This document shows, piece by piece, positions 1 to 11,500 of a stretch of 64,000 bases of DNA. The position numbers and the translations under genes are program-made. A model generated the notes under the pieces. That model made no database searches. It was not told the DNA's origin and worked only from the letters and a program-made list of their open reading frames with translations. The stretch's first letter is position 1. Each line of letters begins with the position of its first letter. The stretch is from Lepidurus packardi (lineage: Eukaryota > Arthropoda > Branchiopoda > Notostraca > Triopsidae), in the NCBI GenBank assembly GCA_023053545.1, contig JAKZAN010000002.1:5068375-5132374 (forward strand), given 5' to 3'.

Positions 1-507
1 TCTTTTGACTCAAGTCCAGAATGTTTGTTGGCCTTAAAATTAAAAGAAAACAAAATCACCAACAATAAATGACAATCCAACTTTTGGCTAACGCAAGACA
101 TTTTTTCTATTTTTTTAATACTAAAGATTGTGCTTTAATTATACGACGAATTTACGAATTATCCTTGTTTTGAATCTTCGAGTAGGCGGAACAAGGGTGG
201 AGCCAAGCTTGTTTAGGGGTGGGGCCTATTTCAAACTATGCAACGATTTCGGTTACGCTTAAAATCGTTATTTTTAAGCCAAAGATATAAAATTTTCATT
301 GTTAAAGTGGTAAAGACTCGTTTTCTTCAACGGAAAACGTAACATTTTACATTGTTGAAGTTTTGTTTCATTAGTTTATCATTAATTCTTGCATTAATTT
401 TCATTCTTCTTTACAGTTTTCCTTGTTAGGTATAGGATTTAAATTTCTTTGTTGAAATCTGATGGTTATACAAAAACACGAGATGGCTTTCATTGTTGTT
501 GGCTTAC
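1..507. other. Presumed intron of the fucosyltransferase gene; no exon seen
   Basis: This AT-rich stretch follows the splice donor that closes the fucosyltransferase exon on the minus strand. I looked on both strands for the C-terminal GT10 block and found no convincing continuation, so the next exon probably lies outside the window. Confidence 0.4.
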
Positions 508-1211
508 TTTAAGTTCGCACGGTCTCGTTGCTGTATCCAACCGTAAGGAAGAATGATATCCGAATTGGTTTTGTAGGTCATAGTCCAGTTAAATCGATTA
601 TTCAAAGGTTCTACGTCTCGCATATTGTACTGCGGAGATTCTAACGACCAGAAAATGTAGCGTTGCCTAGGTTTGCGACTTTCGGGATAATCTTGCTCGT
701 TAAAGGTCCTTAAGTGAAACAAAATGGCGTCAAACTCGTCCACGTGTTGGAACCACGTCCGGTTATCCGTAGCAAAGCAACTAGGCACGGGACAATGCTC
801 AAATCCGCGGGTCCCAAAACCTATCCCGTACTCTTTCGATCCATATGCGTCATTCCACATTAAAATGTACTTTAAACGTGTCTGGTTTGTAGACTTGTAG
901 CCAAAATCACTTTTTTCGTAAGCGTTCATGATAAATGGAACCGACTGTGTCCCAAGTTGCTCAAACGTGAGGTTTCCAATTTTGGCTCGAGATTCAAGTT
1001 CCGATTGAGGAGATAACGAAGGATTTGGATGCCAATTAAACACTTGGGCGAGGAGAAGTAATACGAGGATAATGAGGCAACTTACGGCCGCACATTGGGG
1101 CCATCGTACTTGCAAGTGCATGCTCTGGAGTCGAGCAAGAACCTCGTGCAACGCTTTACTGAAACCCATGATGAACATAGTTTTGCTCCAATCCTTTGCG
1201 TCACGCATCAA
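508..1211 (-). CDS. Alpha-1,3-fucosyltransferase (GT10), 5' exon, partial
   Basis: Golgi type II glycosyltransferase that would transfer fucose from GDP-fucose to N-glycans or glycolipids. The exon encodes a short cytoplasmic tail, one signal-anchor helix (about residues 38-58, rich in L, V and I), a stem, and the N-terminal half of the GT10 domain, with blocks such as IFWSLESPQ and FNWTMTYKTNSDIILPYGW, typical of the region just before the GDP-fucose-binding half. The open frame runs on to a stop at 504, but a good donor (GTAAGC) at 507-506 shows the coding exon ends at 508. The C-terminal catalytic half must be in an exon beyond the window. The start is uncertain because several in-frame Met codons precede the membrane helix; the outermost is used. 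It resembles insect FucT genes, but the subtype (A, B or C) cannot be set from this half. Confidence 0.8.
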
Positions 1212-1358
1212 ACTTTTTTCTTCGTGTTTGGCTTCTATTTTCTATGACTTTGAAACTGAAATATATTATATTCCTCGCTCAGGCACTCTTAACCAGGTCA
1301 ATGTACGATACGGGAAATGAGCTCCCAAAGGAAAAGAGACAAACACACACACCGGAAG

Positions 1359-4300
1359 TTACCAAGTTGGGGGCGATTCGTCTGAAGAATCCGGCCTATG
1401 TTTGAAACAAATTAGAACTTTAGTACTACCTACCAGTCAACCTAGTACAAGCCCGTTGTTGTGTAAAAATCCCCCTTCAAAACTTATTTAAACTAAATTT
1501 CAAACTCGAAAATCCGTTGAATTTACTTCTTCTTAAAATCGATTTTTAAATTTTTTATAATCGATATTTCAATCGATTATTAATTCATAAATGTACTAAT
1601 CTACCATAAATTTGATTTCTTTAGAGTAATCCTGACATTGCAGTGAAAATCTTCGAAATTTCCAAGAGTTTGAATACCTATAAATCTAACGGCAACTGAA
1701 TAACGCTATAATAAAATTGAGAAAATCGGGAAAAGATACATCGTAAATCCGACCTTGATCAGACAAGTTTTCGAATCTTGGTTTTACACGACAACGAGGC
1801 TAAATTATTATATTACTGGACAAAGTTCCAAGTCTGTCCGTTAAACACTGGTATGCTACAAAATTTCATTGTTTGAATGGTAAAATTCCATGAATTAGGA
1901 AATACAATATTTAAAAAAACGTAAACAAATTGAAAAATTATAAATTATACCTTTGTTTTTTGAGGCGATAATGACCAGAAAGTTTGTCTGCCACCACACA
2001 CGTCACCAGGAAGACGAGGAGACATACAAATGTAGAGAACCAACACCCATTCTAAGCCCAAAGCCGACGTTAGACTGACCACTATGACCATGGAGCAATT
2101 TTCAACAAGGAAAACTCCTTACCAAAGGGTCCACCATGTATCTACACACGGCAATTCTTCCCGTTTCGTACACATCCCACAACGGTTTACAATGGATCGA
2201 GCTGTCGTGAGCTGAGGCGACCACATGGGTAGCAAATTGCTCGAGGTAGTCAATTACGCGATGACCAAACTCCCTCGCTCTCTGGGAAAACAAACATTCC
2301 AGAAAATTGAAACAAACGAAACAAAAAGCCCCAAAATGTGTCAAAAATAGTCGTTAAAGTCCTTAAAATAGTACAAATTTAATAAAGAACCACTTTAAAG
2401 TGTATCTTTACCCGATTCACAAGTGTTTGGCTGTATCGCTGCAAGTAACTTTGAGCGACATCGAAGCTCCGCATGGTGGAATTGAATTTCACGCACGCTT
2501 TATGGCTCTCTTCTTGAAACCTTCCAAACTGTACCAATAATTTATCCTAAACGCAAGATTACTCAAATCTTTCCCCATTCTAACAAGGTTTATTACTCGG
2601 TTTTGTTCCAAGGGCTGTAAATGCTGAATCATAAGATTCCCCAATTTGGTAGTCAAACCAGCCACCGTTTGGGAAGTAGATGCGTTTTGAGCACGTCGAC
2701 TAACGTGCTCCAGTTGTTCCATCACTAATTGGGCGTTGCGATTCGTCAAAGCTTTTTGAAACTACCAAAAGAAGCAAAATTAAGTCCGAAGTTTAGAAAA
2801 CTATCAGGTTTTACTTCAGCTTTGACGAACTGCCAATCATAATCAAAAGCTTGCTGCGAAAACTGCAAAGAAGACTCCAAATCAGGCGTTAGTAAGCTCA
2901 ATTCGGTTAAATTCAACCGCAAACTGTCAATTAAGGTAGGGACGGCAATGCGAGTCTGGTATTCGACCACTTCATCGAAATCCAACCATCGCCGCAGGCG
3001 AAATACTTCATAAGAAGACTGGCTTTCCTTGCATGCCCTATAATCATTCCAAAAATCCCCATAAATCGGCATAAAATCATTACAAAATCCTTGAAAGCGC
3101 ATAATTGAACAAGATTCCGACGTTTTTACTTCAAAGTTTCGGGGAGTTTCTCCACCAGTGAGTGATTCGCAAACTGGAACTCGCTCAAAACCCGGAACTG
3201 GGGGTCGCCATACAAGGGTGCACATATGAAAGCTTCGCCATGAGATCCTAAAACGAAAACAGCCACGACCACCAACCAAAACACGGACGAAAGGAAAACC
3301 ACCAACGCCACGCCCCTAAAAGAGTCGAATAAACGAATTAATCTAGTCAAAATCTTCCTATTACAAAATAATAACAATACAAAAATTCGATAATTACGTT
3401 AACATAGTCCATCCACCCATGCAACCAGCGCAAGATGGCTTGGATTCCGAGACTCTGCTGCTAAAACAGCCACAACACAAGCCGAGCAGCAGTATGTTCC
3501 ACAAAAGGACCAAAATGAGCCCCATCCCTATCAAAAAACAAATTTTAAAAATAAATAAACACAGAAATTGAGATTTCTTCCAACGAAGATCAAGTGACTG
3601 TACCTAGGCCCAACCACCAACGTTCCATCTCATAGTTCTGTAAAAGAGACACAGTGTGCATGCTTTGTCCTCTCCAGCGTCCGAGCATTCCTTCCCACTG
3701 CAAAACGACCGGATCCAAACGATGGATCAGGCCATGCGTCCAAGTTTTATAGTCTCTCACGTTTCTCTTCACATCTTTAGAAGCCAAACCAACGGTTAAG
3801 TTATACTTTCATGTCTCCAGGATGTATTTACTTGTTCGCCATTCGGTGGTCTGTTTGTCTACCAAACTCGGGATTTGGTGGAACTCATTCTGCGCTCGCC
3901 TTATGCAACTCTCCATATCCACTTCCTGACTGCGTTTAAGGAAGGAAAGCGGTTTGCTGAACACATCCTAAATATATAAATAAATAATAATTTCAAATCA
4001 ATATATTTTTTTTTATTTTACTGGGCTGAAATTGGCGATAACTCGCAACGCTGCGACTTCCACTGTACTGCACAGGATATCATCTTCAGGTGCGCAACGC
4101 TGCAAAACAACTTGCATATCTCTCGACCAATCCAGAAACGCTCCATCCGTCGCTTTGGCTTGCATCTTCAACGTCATAATCCAGGATTGGAGTGCAGAAA
4201 TGGACGCCATCAAGCTGGTTACCACTGCAAGAGTAAAAAACTGCTTTGAAAAAAATGAAAAAAAAAAAAGAAAAAAATTATGTTACCCTTGCTAGTTTCT

Positions 4301-5816
4301 CGTAATGCTTGAAAAATGGACTCGGCTTGGGTCTCGGAAGCCAATTCACCTTGCAAAGGTCTACCTAAAAGCGTTTTAATGTTATCCACGTCAGAAACGA
4401 TGGCGTCCGTAGCGCTTTCTAGCGATCCCGTGACGAGTAAACGTAGACGCATTTGCGTATTGCGAATAAGCGCTCCCAGATCGTCCAAAGTGACTGTAAC
4501 TAGGGTCTCAGCGTGGCTAACTCCTGTTTTTAACCTTTCGTTAGCTACAAGAAGCAAAATAATCCCAGTCCTAAAAATAAAAAAAATAATCTATTAAAAT
4601 TCCAGCATCTTCTCAAATAATTAAGCTAAAACGGGCACCACGAACTTCCCCAAAATCTCAAAAGCGAGTTATTTTTAAGAATTATTAAATTAAGCGAATT
4701 ATTAAGAGTTATTTTTAAGAATTATTAAGAGTAATTTTAAGTGAAATACCTGCTAGACTATCCAAATATTTAAAAATAAAGAACAAAATGACGCTCGTTT
4801 TAGAAGAAAACTTTAGCCCTCGTTAACATGAAGGAATTTCCCTTTGGCGGCAGTTTTAGCGCAGAAATGTAGAAATGTAACTTGCAATGAAACGAGGAGG
4901 AAGAACGTTAACAAGAGCTCTAAACTTCGTCGTTTATATTGGACGCAACGAGTGTTTCTCCGTCTTCTGCTGTCGCGTTCGCTCTTCTTTCTCGCGAGGC
5001 GACAGCAGCACACGATTAATCCAGTTAAAGGCACCAGAATAGACATAATAAGCCCCAAAATGGCACACGTCATCAATCCCGGCTCGGATTTCATCGACTC
5101 CAACAATAAATCCCATATAGACACCCTTCCGGCCACAGCCTCTCGAACCGCACCTAAAAATAAACCAAACCAACTTGTTAACAAACGACGAAATTCCGCT
5201 TATTGAAGAGCTTAATACGGAAAAAACCCGAAATGAACCTAAATTAAATAGTTAAACACATAATTTCTTCCCTTTTTAGATAATGAACGAAGATCAAATC
5301 GAAGATCAACGACGATCAACGAAGATCAAATCGAGGATCAACGAAGATGAATGAAAATCAACGAAGATTAAAGAAGATCAACGAAGTTCGACGAAGATTA
5401 ACGAAGATTAAGGAAGTTCAACAAAGATCAACGAAAATCGACGAAGATTAACGAAGATCAACGAGGATCAACGAAGACCAAGTAGTTTTTGCTCACCAGA
5501 ATAAGCCAATAATAAAATTCACTAATAAAAAATGAAATATAATACTAATTGAAATACTAAATACTAAAAGAAAAATTTCATAAAAATAAAAAGAATAATT
5601 TTTTTTAATGAAATCGAAGGTTATTTCATTACCTAAGTGAAACCCGTCGTTGGGCTGGAGCCACCGAATCAAGCCACTCAAGTACCCGAACATAAACACT
5701 CCAGGCCGGTATTCTAAGGCATGGATCCGATAATCTTCCCCGGCAGGTAAGCCTGGGAAGGTCAGGCGATTCCGGACACTGGTTTCCCACACGAAATTCT
5801 CCGTTTCGTTGCCCAT
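1359..5816 (-). CDS. Prominin-like pentaspan membrane glycoprotein
   Basis: Prominins are five-pass proteins of plasma-membrane protrusions that bind cholesterol and, in animal photoreceptors, shape membranes. About 14 exons are visible: N-terminal ectodomain (5637-5816, ending in a prominin-like IRWLQPND block); first membrane segments with a Cys-rich loop (about 4830-5154); large extracellular loop (4219-4557, 4020-4224, 3826-3969, 3600-3786); third and fourth membrane segments (3410-3528, 3130-3316); second loop (2815-3078, 2534-2761, 2412-2466, 2118-2280), with FDVAQSYLQ matching the vertebrate LDFAQNF region; last membrane helix (1951-2051); and a tail exon (1359-1395) ending RPDSSDESPPTW. 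The tail exon is inferred from phase and a good acceptor only. The signal-peptide exon was not found, so the true start is probably upstream of the Met used here. The junction between 3130 and 3078 does not splice cleanly in my reading. Confidence 0.82.
5281..5482. repeat. Minisatellite in a prominin intron, unit about 11 bp
   Basis: About 200 bp made of degenerate copies of AACGAAGATCA, with variants ending ATTA, GTTC and ATCG. It lies in the intron between the first two recognised prominin exons. Confidence 0.85.
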
Positions 5817-5872
5817 GTTCTGTGGGTGTGATCTGGCTCTTCTCCGTAACCCCAGGAACGGAAAGAACCACT

Positions 5873-7030
5873 TGATATCCGTCAGTTCAACTCAATTTTT
5901 TTACTTCGTTAATTGAAAGTAAAAAAAGTTCCTTATATAAAACAGGGTTTCACTCGGCTCTCACGAGAATCTAACGAGAACCCCAACTACACCCCTGGTT
6001 AAAGCGGGAAATATGTCCCAAATCCATAAAATCCCTCTTCTTTTTATTATATTTAACTTGGGACTCGAGCCCACATGTTCACTAGCACGATTTACGGTTT
6101 CACAACATCTCAACCTAAATTCCCTTCGCTCTTCCAACACGAGAGCGCAAACTCGTCTTCCTGGACTGCAAACTGGCACCGAAAACGCTGCGAGAGCACA
6201 TGTTAGCTTTTTCAAAGCCCAAAAACGACTGACATAATGAAGATAAAAGCCTTCTCCGTTTCCCCTGGCAACTCTATGGGTGCTAGACCCCAAATTAAAT
6301 CAAAGAAGGAGGGGTTACTTACGTTCTTCTACCCTTTTTGCTCTAATAAAACCAACATTGATGGGGGGGAAAACTTAAAAACACTCTGAAACTAAAAAAA
6401 AAAAAAGAAGAGGTCATTATTTTCTTGTTAGCTTAAGATCAGACTGTCTGAGGTCGCGACTCTAATGACCTTAACAGATCCTAACGGCATGAAATGAATA
6501 AACATCCGTGCAACGTTTTTAATAAGGGAACTTATTAAAAACCCCGCTTCTTTTTCTAGAAAAATATATTCATACTTTTATGTTACTTTCTTTGGGAGGA
6601 AACGAGGATGGTTATATGTCGGGCAATATCCAGACATGCGGAATATAGCAGGATGAAGCACGAGATTCCAGGAACCAATGTTCCCCAAGGGCTTCTCTGC
6701 AAAGTCAGAAGTAATCCTGTTAGTTTGACATAGAGAGAAGACTTGTAAGGAGATTTTTCTAGCGTAACTCCGGGCTTAACTGTTGTTAGTCTACGTAGCT
6801 TAAAACAATTCGGTTTTACTTTCAGCATTCCGGAGCAAAAATTCGTCTATTTTCTTCTATACTGTATTTACTTACTGGCTTCTTCGATGGATAGCGGAAA
6901 TCCCGTATGTGCTTGTTATAATTTCCAATTTATTACTATTATTTTCACTTCGAAGAGGCGAGAAAGCAACTATTAGGAGGATAAGTTAGTAATAGAATGA
7001 GGTATATATACTTACACGAAAGCTTAGAAG
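5873..7030. other. Gene-poor region upstream of prominin
   Basis: This should hold the prominin promoter and its missing first exon. Open frames exist on both strands at 5961-6293 and 6583-6828, but none shows a recognisable domain, a believable signal peptide joined in phase, or flanking splice sites I trust. No gene is called. Confidence 0.4.
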
Positions 7031-7119
7031 AATGCTTCTGCTTTTCGTGTTGTTTTTCTTGTACGTAATCAATGGAGTTCGTGTGTTAGCTCTATTTATA
7101 AATAAAGCTAACGAAGGTT

Positions 7120-7210
7120 TTGGTTCCAATTTGGTTTATAATCCTAGGCGTTACACTTTGTTTTATAGTCCTGGGCGTCATCTTGGGAATCTTACTATTG
7201 GCAGCCATAT
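7120..7210 (+). pseudogene. Relic of an LRR-type transmembrane segment
   Basis: Read in the frame of 7138, this encodes a hydrophobic stretch containing IVLGVILGILLLAA. It matches the membrane helix of LRR-B at about 18420-18500 (IVLGVILGLLLLTA) and resembles it at DNA level as well, with a small internal duplication of the CCTAGGCGT block. It stops soon after the helix, or could splice at a GTATAG donor into the open frame starting at 7432 that reads into COMMD5. No LRR exons precede it. The likely origin is a fragment copied from the LRR family 11 kb away, but a short membrane-protein exon is not excluded. Confidence 0.5.
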
Positions 7211-7584
7211 TTTATGTATAGTTTTTCACCGGCTGCAGTGATTTAAACACTCGTACAAACAATGAAAATTGCGGGAAAAATTGAAGTGTCATGTTTGGGA
7301 ACTACTGTGGTCGGAAGCTAACATTACTGTTTTTTTTTCAGTGTAATTGATGCTTGTTGGATAAACTGGTATTCTATTTTTAAATGCTATAACCTACTTT
7401 AAACCAATCAAATTTTAAAATAATAAAACAGGCCGAAAATCCCAAAATTGAGCATTCTAAAGGTATATACGGGTCGATAGCAGAAAAGCTACGGACTTTT
7501 GGCACTTTCGCATCAGATTTTCTTATACAAGCTTGGGGGAAATTAGACAAAATAAACACAAATCCAGATACGAAAGATCCAAAA

Positions 7585-8398
7585 ATGGCTGGACATGAGA
7601 ACATTACAAATGCTGGTTCCTTTAAAAATCCTTTATCGAAGAAGACTACAATCTTCGATCGTGAGAATGCGACAAGTTCTGTCTTGCGACTCAAAGAAGT
7701 TTTGCCTTCAAAATCGCCACAAATACAAATGGAAACCCTAACTAGTAAAGTCGAATTCTATATATTCTAAACACAACTTTCCTTAGAAAAAGCAAAATTT
7801 AACAGTATAGAAAATATTTCTAGACTGCCTTCAATATGTGCTTGAGTCATCGAACTGTTCCAAACCAGAACCATGCGAATTACAAGACCGGAATCTTATT
7901 CCTGGTCTTTTAGACCTCATCAAATTAGTTTTCAGGCTCCCTACAACCAACAAACCAGAGCATATCAAGCAAGAACTAAATCAAATGGGGTACATTCTTA
8001 CATTTCAACTATACTTATCATAAAAACTTTACTTTAAGGTTGGATTCAGCCTGCATTGAGCTGTTATTGTCCCAACGTGAACGAATTCTCCAAGAAAAGC
8101 CTATCTTCCCTCGTATGGGTCATGAACACACTGACATGAGCTGGAGATTAGACGTTTCCTTATCTTCCAGGTATGAAACTTTCCATCTGAAACCTCCCAA
8201 CCCTATTCCTTTTTCAAATTGTTCTTTAGTTACGTGAGCAAAATCGTGGAACCTTCCATCTTGCTAAGTCTTCCTGATCCAGATTCTACTGCAAAGAACC
8301 CAGCAAGCATTCCAGTCCATTTGTCCTTGCCCGTTTTTCATTCGCTAAGAGCCAGTGTAGCTCATGCCTTGTACCAAATGCAACAAAAGTCAACTTAA
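7585..8398 (+). CDS. COMMD5: COMM domain-containing protein 5
   Basis: COMMD proteins form the ring of the Commander complex, which recycles cargo from endosomes. Four exons are inferred: 7585-7744, 7824-7989, 8039-8170 and 8230-8398, joined in phase to give 208 residues, close to the usual COMMD length. The C-terminal COMM domain starts with MSWRLDVSLSS, equivalent to the FRWRVDV block of human COMMD5, and ends with FHSLRASVAHALYQM, equivalent to its FQELRYSVALVLKEM. The central FRLPTTNKPEHIKQEL matches LRLPPTSLKPDTFRDQL of human COMMD5, which is why this subtype was chosen. The frame stays open upstream of the chosen Met to an acceptor at 7431, so a longer N-terminus is possible. The gene is convergent with Nup54; the two stop codons are about 160 bp apart. 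Confidence 0.82.
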
Positions 8399-8561
8399 AA
8401 TCCTTTTCCCTAAAATCAAATCCATTATAGAAGGCATCATCTCATTACATTTCGCAAAAGGGTTCCGTTACACTGTCTTCATTCATGTAAACCAAATGCA
8501 ACTCGAGAAAAAACGAATTAAAACGAGTGAATACAATCTGCTGACCTGGCAAAGGGTGCTT

Positions 8562-11500
8562 TTATCTAATACGTGTTGGTAAACTTTCACGCATAATGTC
8601 CAAATCCTTCATATCATGCTTAACGATATCCACCAATTCCGTCAAACCATTTTGCTGGCTCGCCAACACCTAATTTGCATAAAATGAGCCTAAAATCCTT
8701 TTCTTAATCCCTTTTTATACTTGTTGAATATCCTGCAGAACATTGGGAGGAATCGAATAACGTTCTGGAGACCAATTCACCCACGATTGTCGCAATCTCA
8801 CTCTCGACACAAGTTCATTTAACCGTCCCTACAAATCCAAAAAGTTTTCAAGAAACAAGATCAATATGTACGAAAAAAAACATATTAAAGGTCAATCTAT
8901 AATAACCACAATTATTAAAATAAATAAATGGCAATATAAAAAACCAAACTGAAAATAGATTCTCCAAAATAAAATAACTATTTTAAATACATAAAATAAA
9001 AAGAATTTAATTAATAAAGATAGATACTCGGATCTGCTGAGGAGCTTGTAAGTTTTGGTAAATGGCTTCCAAATGGGCTTTCAATTTTTCTTCATGGGGT
9101 TGGACCGTAAGCCCCGCCTTCCTTACTGCTTCTTGTCGACAAAGTAATTTAACCAATCTGTGCTGTAAGTTTGTGTGTTGGCGCTTCTGTTGAGCAATCG
9201 CAGCTGAAGTAGTACTGGCACTACGTTGTAGCGCAGCCACTGATTCTGCTAGACTGTCCAAAGCGGCGCTCTGACTCTTCGTATCACGCTCCTAATACAA
9301 AAAACGACATAAAGCATGTACATAACAAGAAATATCCATAAAATAACGTGTTTTTACTTGAGATTGAACGTGGCGCTGAAGCTCAGCAAAGCCTAGATTG
9401 GGAATCGGGATAAGATGCTCAGGATCGGGATTTTCTTCGACTGCTTGGCGCCATAATCGCGGATCCATGCCTTGAGGCGGCGTTTCCAGATATTCTTTGA
9501 TTTGCTGTGAAGAAGGCGTGGCTTTGGGAAAACACATTGTTACTCCTTGTCCACTTAACGCGTTTTTGGGACCGGGTTGCTGCCACAGGAAAGCAGCCAA
9601 GGAATGAGATGCTACTTTTACTATTCCTCCTGCACACAAAATTAACAAAATTAACCAAAAGTCTAGTAAATTAGAAAAAAATTAAAAAAAAACTGGATTA
9701 TGAATATTTAGAAAATAAGTTAATCAAACTGGAAGCTTAATAATTCAGAAATAAACACAATTTTTAACGAACTTGTAACAAAATAGAGTAAAATGGGATA
9801 GTTAAATAAAATAATTCACTTTGTAAACAATCATTTGTAAATAATTCATAAAATAATAATAATAATTAATAATAAATAATAATAAATAATATTAAAAAAT
9901 AATAATAATTAATAAAATAATTCATAAAATAAGTAAAAAAACAAGAGTTTGATTAAATATCAGAAGATAAATGGTTAAATATTAGACTTTTACCAGTAGC
10001 GGAAGGTTCCGAAACGGAAATAGTCAATTCTGCCGAGTTATCAGTCAAGGCTTTGACTTCTTCCACTTTGACAACCACGCCCATCTTGCTCCCTAGGAGA
10101 CTGGTGATTCCTCCAACCCAAGTCGCCTGATTCTGCTTCACATTCGCCTCAGGTTTGTTAATATGGAGCGAAACGAGGCCCTCTTCATCCTTGGAGGCAG
10201 GCAAGGGCCCATAATTCACCGCTTTAAACCGACATAAAGCGTTATCAGGGTTGTAAGTCAAAGGTGGAGCCGCGCCCGAGTAATATCCTGCAATTGAAAC
10301 CCAAAATGACCCTTCATTATGTGAATAACTCAAGTTTAAGCTTGACTAGTCTTGCCAATCTCTTCTAAAGAGTACACATAAAGAGTTTCACTTAAATTGA
10401 CGCATAACTAGACGGAATTTACAAAAATGACACCTTATATGAGAGTTTTAAGCTCAAGTTACCTTTGCCAGTGCCCCAGGCAGCTTGCAGCAAGTTCCAT
10501 TTGGCCAAAACCGCATCTCTTTCGTCTCCATACAGAGAAACGTAAACTACCGAGCCGTATAATGCTTCCACATTATCTCCCGTGGGTTGCTGCACCTGCT
10601 GAGGCTGCTGAAACTGCTGAACTTGCTGCTGTGGCTGACCAAACGCTGTTAAACCTTGCGCAGGCGTTGTACCCACCCCAAAGCCTGCGTACCCACCCCA
10701 AACATGAAAATTTCATTATTTCTCCCATTTTTATATATTTCAAAAAAGATTTTCACCTGTAGATCCTCCAAAAGAGAAACTGGAAGGTTGTTGTGCAGCT
10801 TGCGGTTGAACTCCAGGTGCCGCGAAGTTGAAGGCAGTACTAGCCGCAGGCGTGGTTCCGAATCCAAAGCCAGTACTGGCCGCCGGCGCCGCCAAAGTGC
10901 TCCCAAATCCGAAATTGGCCGTCGACGTCGTCGGCGCAGCCGCAGGGGCCCCAAATCCGAAGGCAGTACTAGCCGCAGGCGTCCCAAATGAAAACCCAGT
11001 ACTAGGTTGCGCAGTACTGGCCGGCGCAGTCCCAAATCCGAACGATTGCGACACTGCAGGAGCGGCTGCAACCGCTCCGAAGCCTAAATCAAGAAAATGG
11101 TGCTTAAAATTGTGTTTTTCTGCCCGCAAATTGAGTATTTCAGGAGTTGGCGGCTGTAGAAACATTTTAACTCGATGGAACGCCATTTTGGAATGGAACA
11201 AAAAATTACAAAAAATCTAAAACCTTAGAAAACGAGCGGAAGTTGTCCCTTTCCGAGTCATAAACTAGCAAAACCACCGGAATCCTGGACAGATAAACGA
11301 ACATAAGCTATTCCACCACATCCTTCGATTCTTTTCCAGAAATTTCCCAAGTTTTTCAATACAAATGTCAACTTAAAAGCGTTTTTCCAGATAAGTTTCA
11401 CTTATTGGAGTGAAATCCGAGCCGATCAGTGTTTTGCTCGCTCGTTAAGATAAAACTTTCATTGTTTCAAGCAATATTAGTGAAGGAAATTAGAAAAATG

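Noticed and set aside
5961-6293. A 110-codon minus-strand frame upstream of prominin as its missing first exon
   Set aside because: There is no convincing signal peptide or in-phase donor; an overlapping plus-strand frame is equally open.
11084-11201. An in-frame Met (MAFHRVK) just upstream of the Nup54 FG exon as the start codon
   Set aside because: A strong acceptor ends at 11084, and exon 1 at 18896-18953 supplies MAFSFG in matching phase, as in known Nup54 proteins.
10656-11220. Open frames antisense to the Nup54 FG-repeat exon, rich in Ala, Pro and Arg
   Set aside because: They are low-complexity mirrors of the FG repeats; the sense strand joins in phase to the rest of Nup54.
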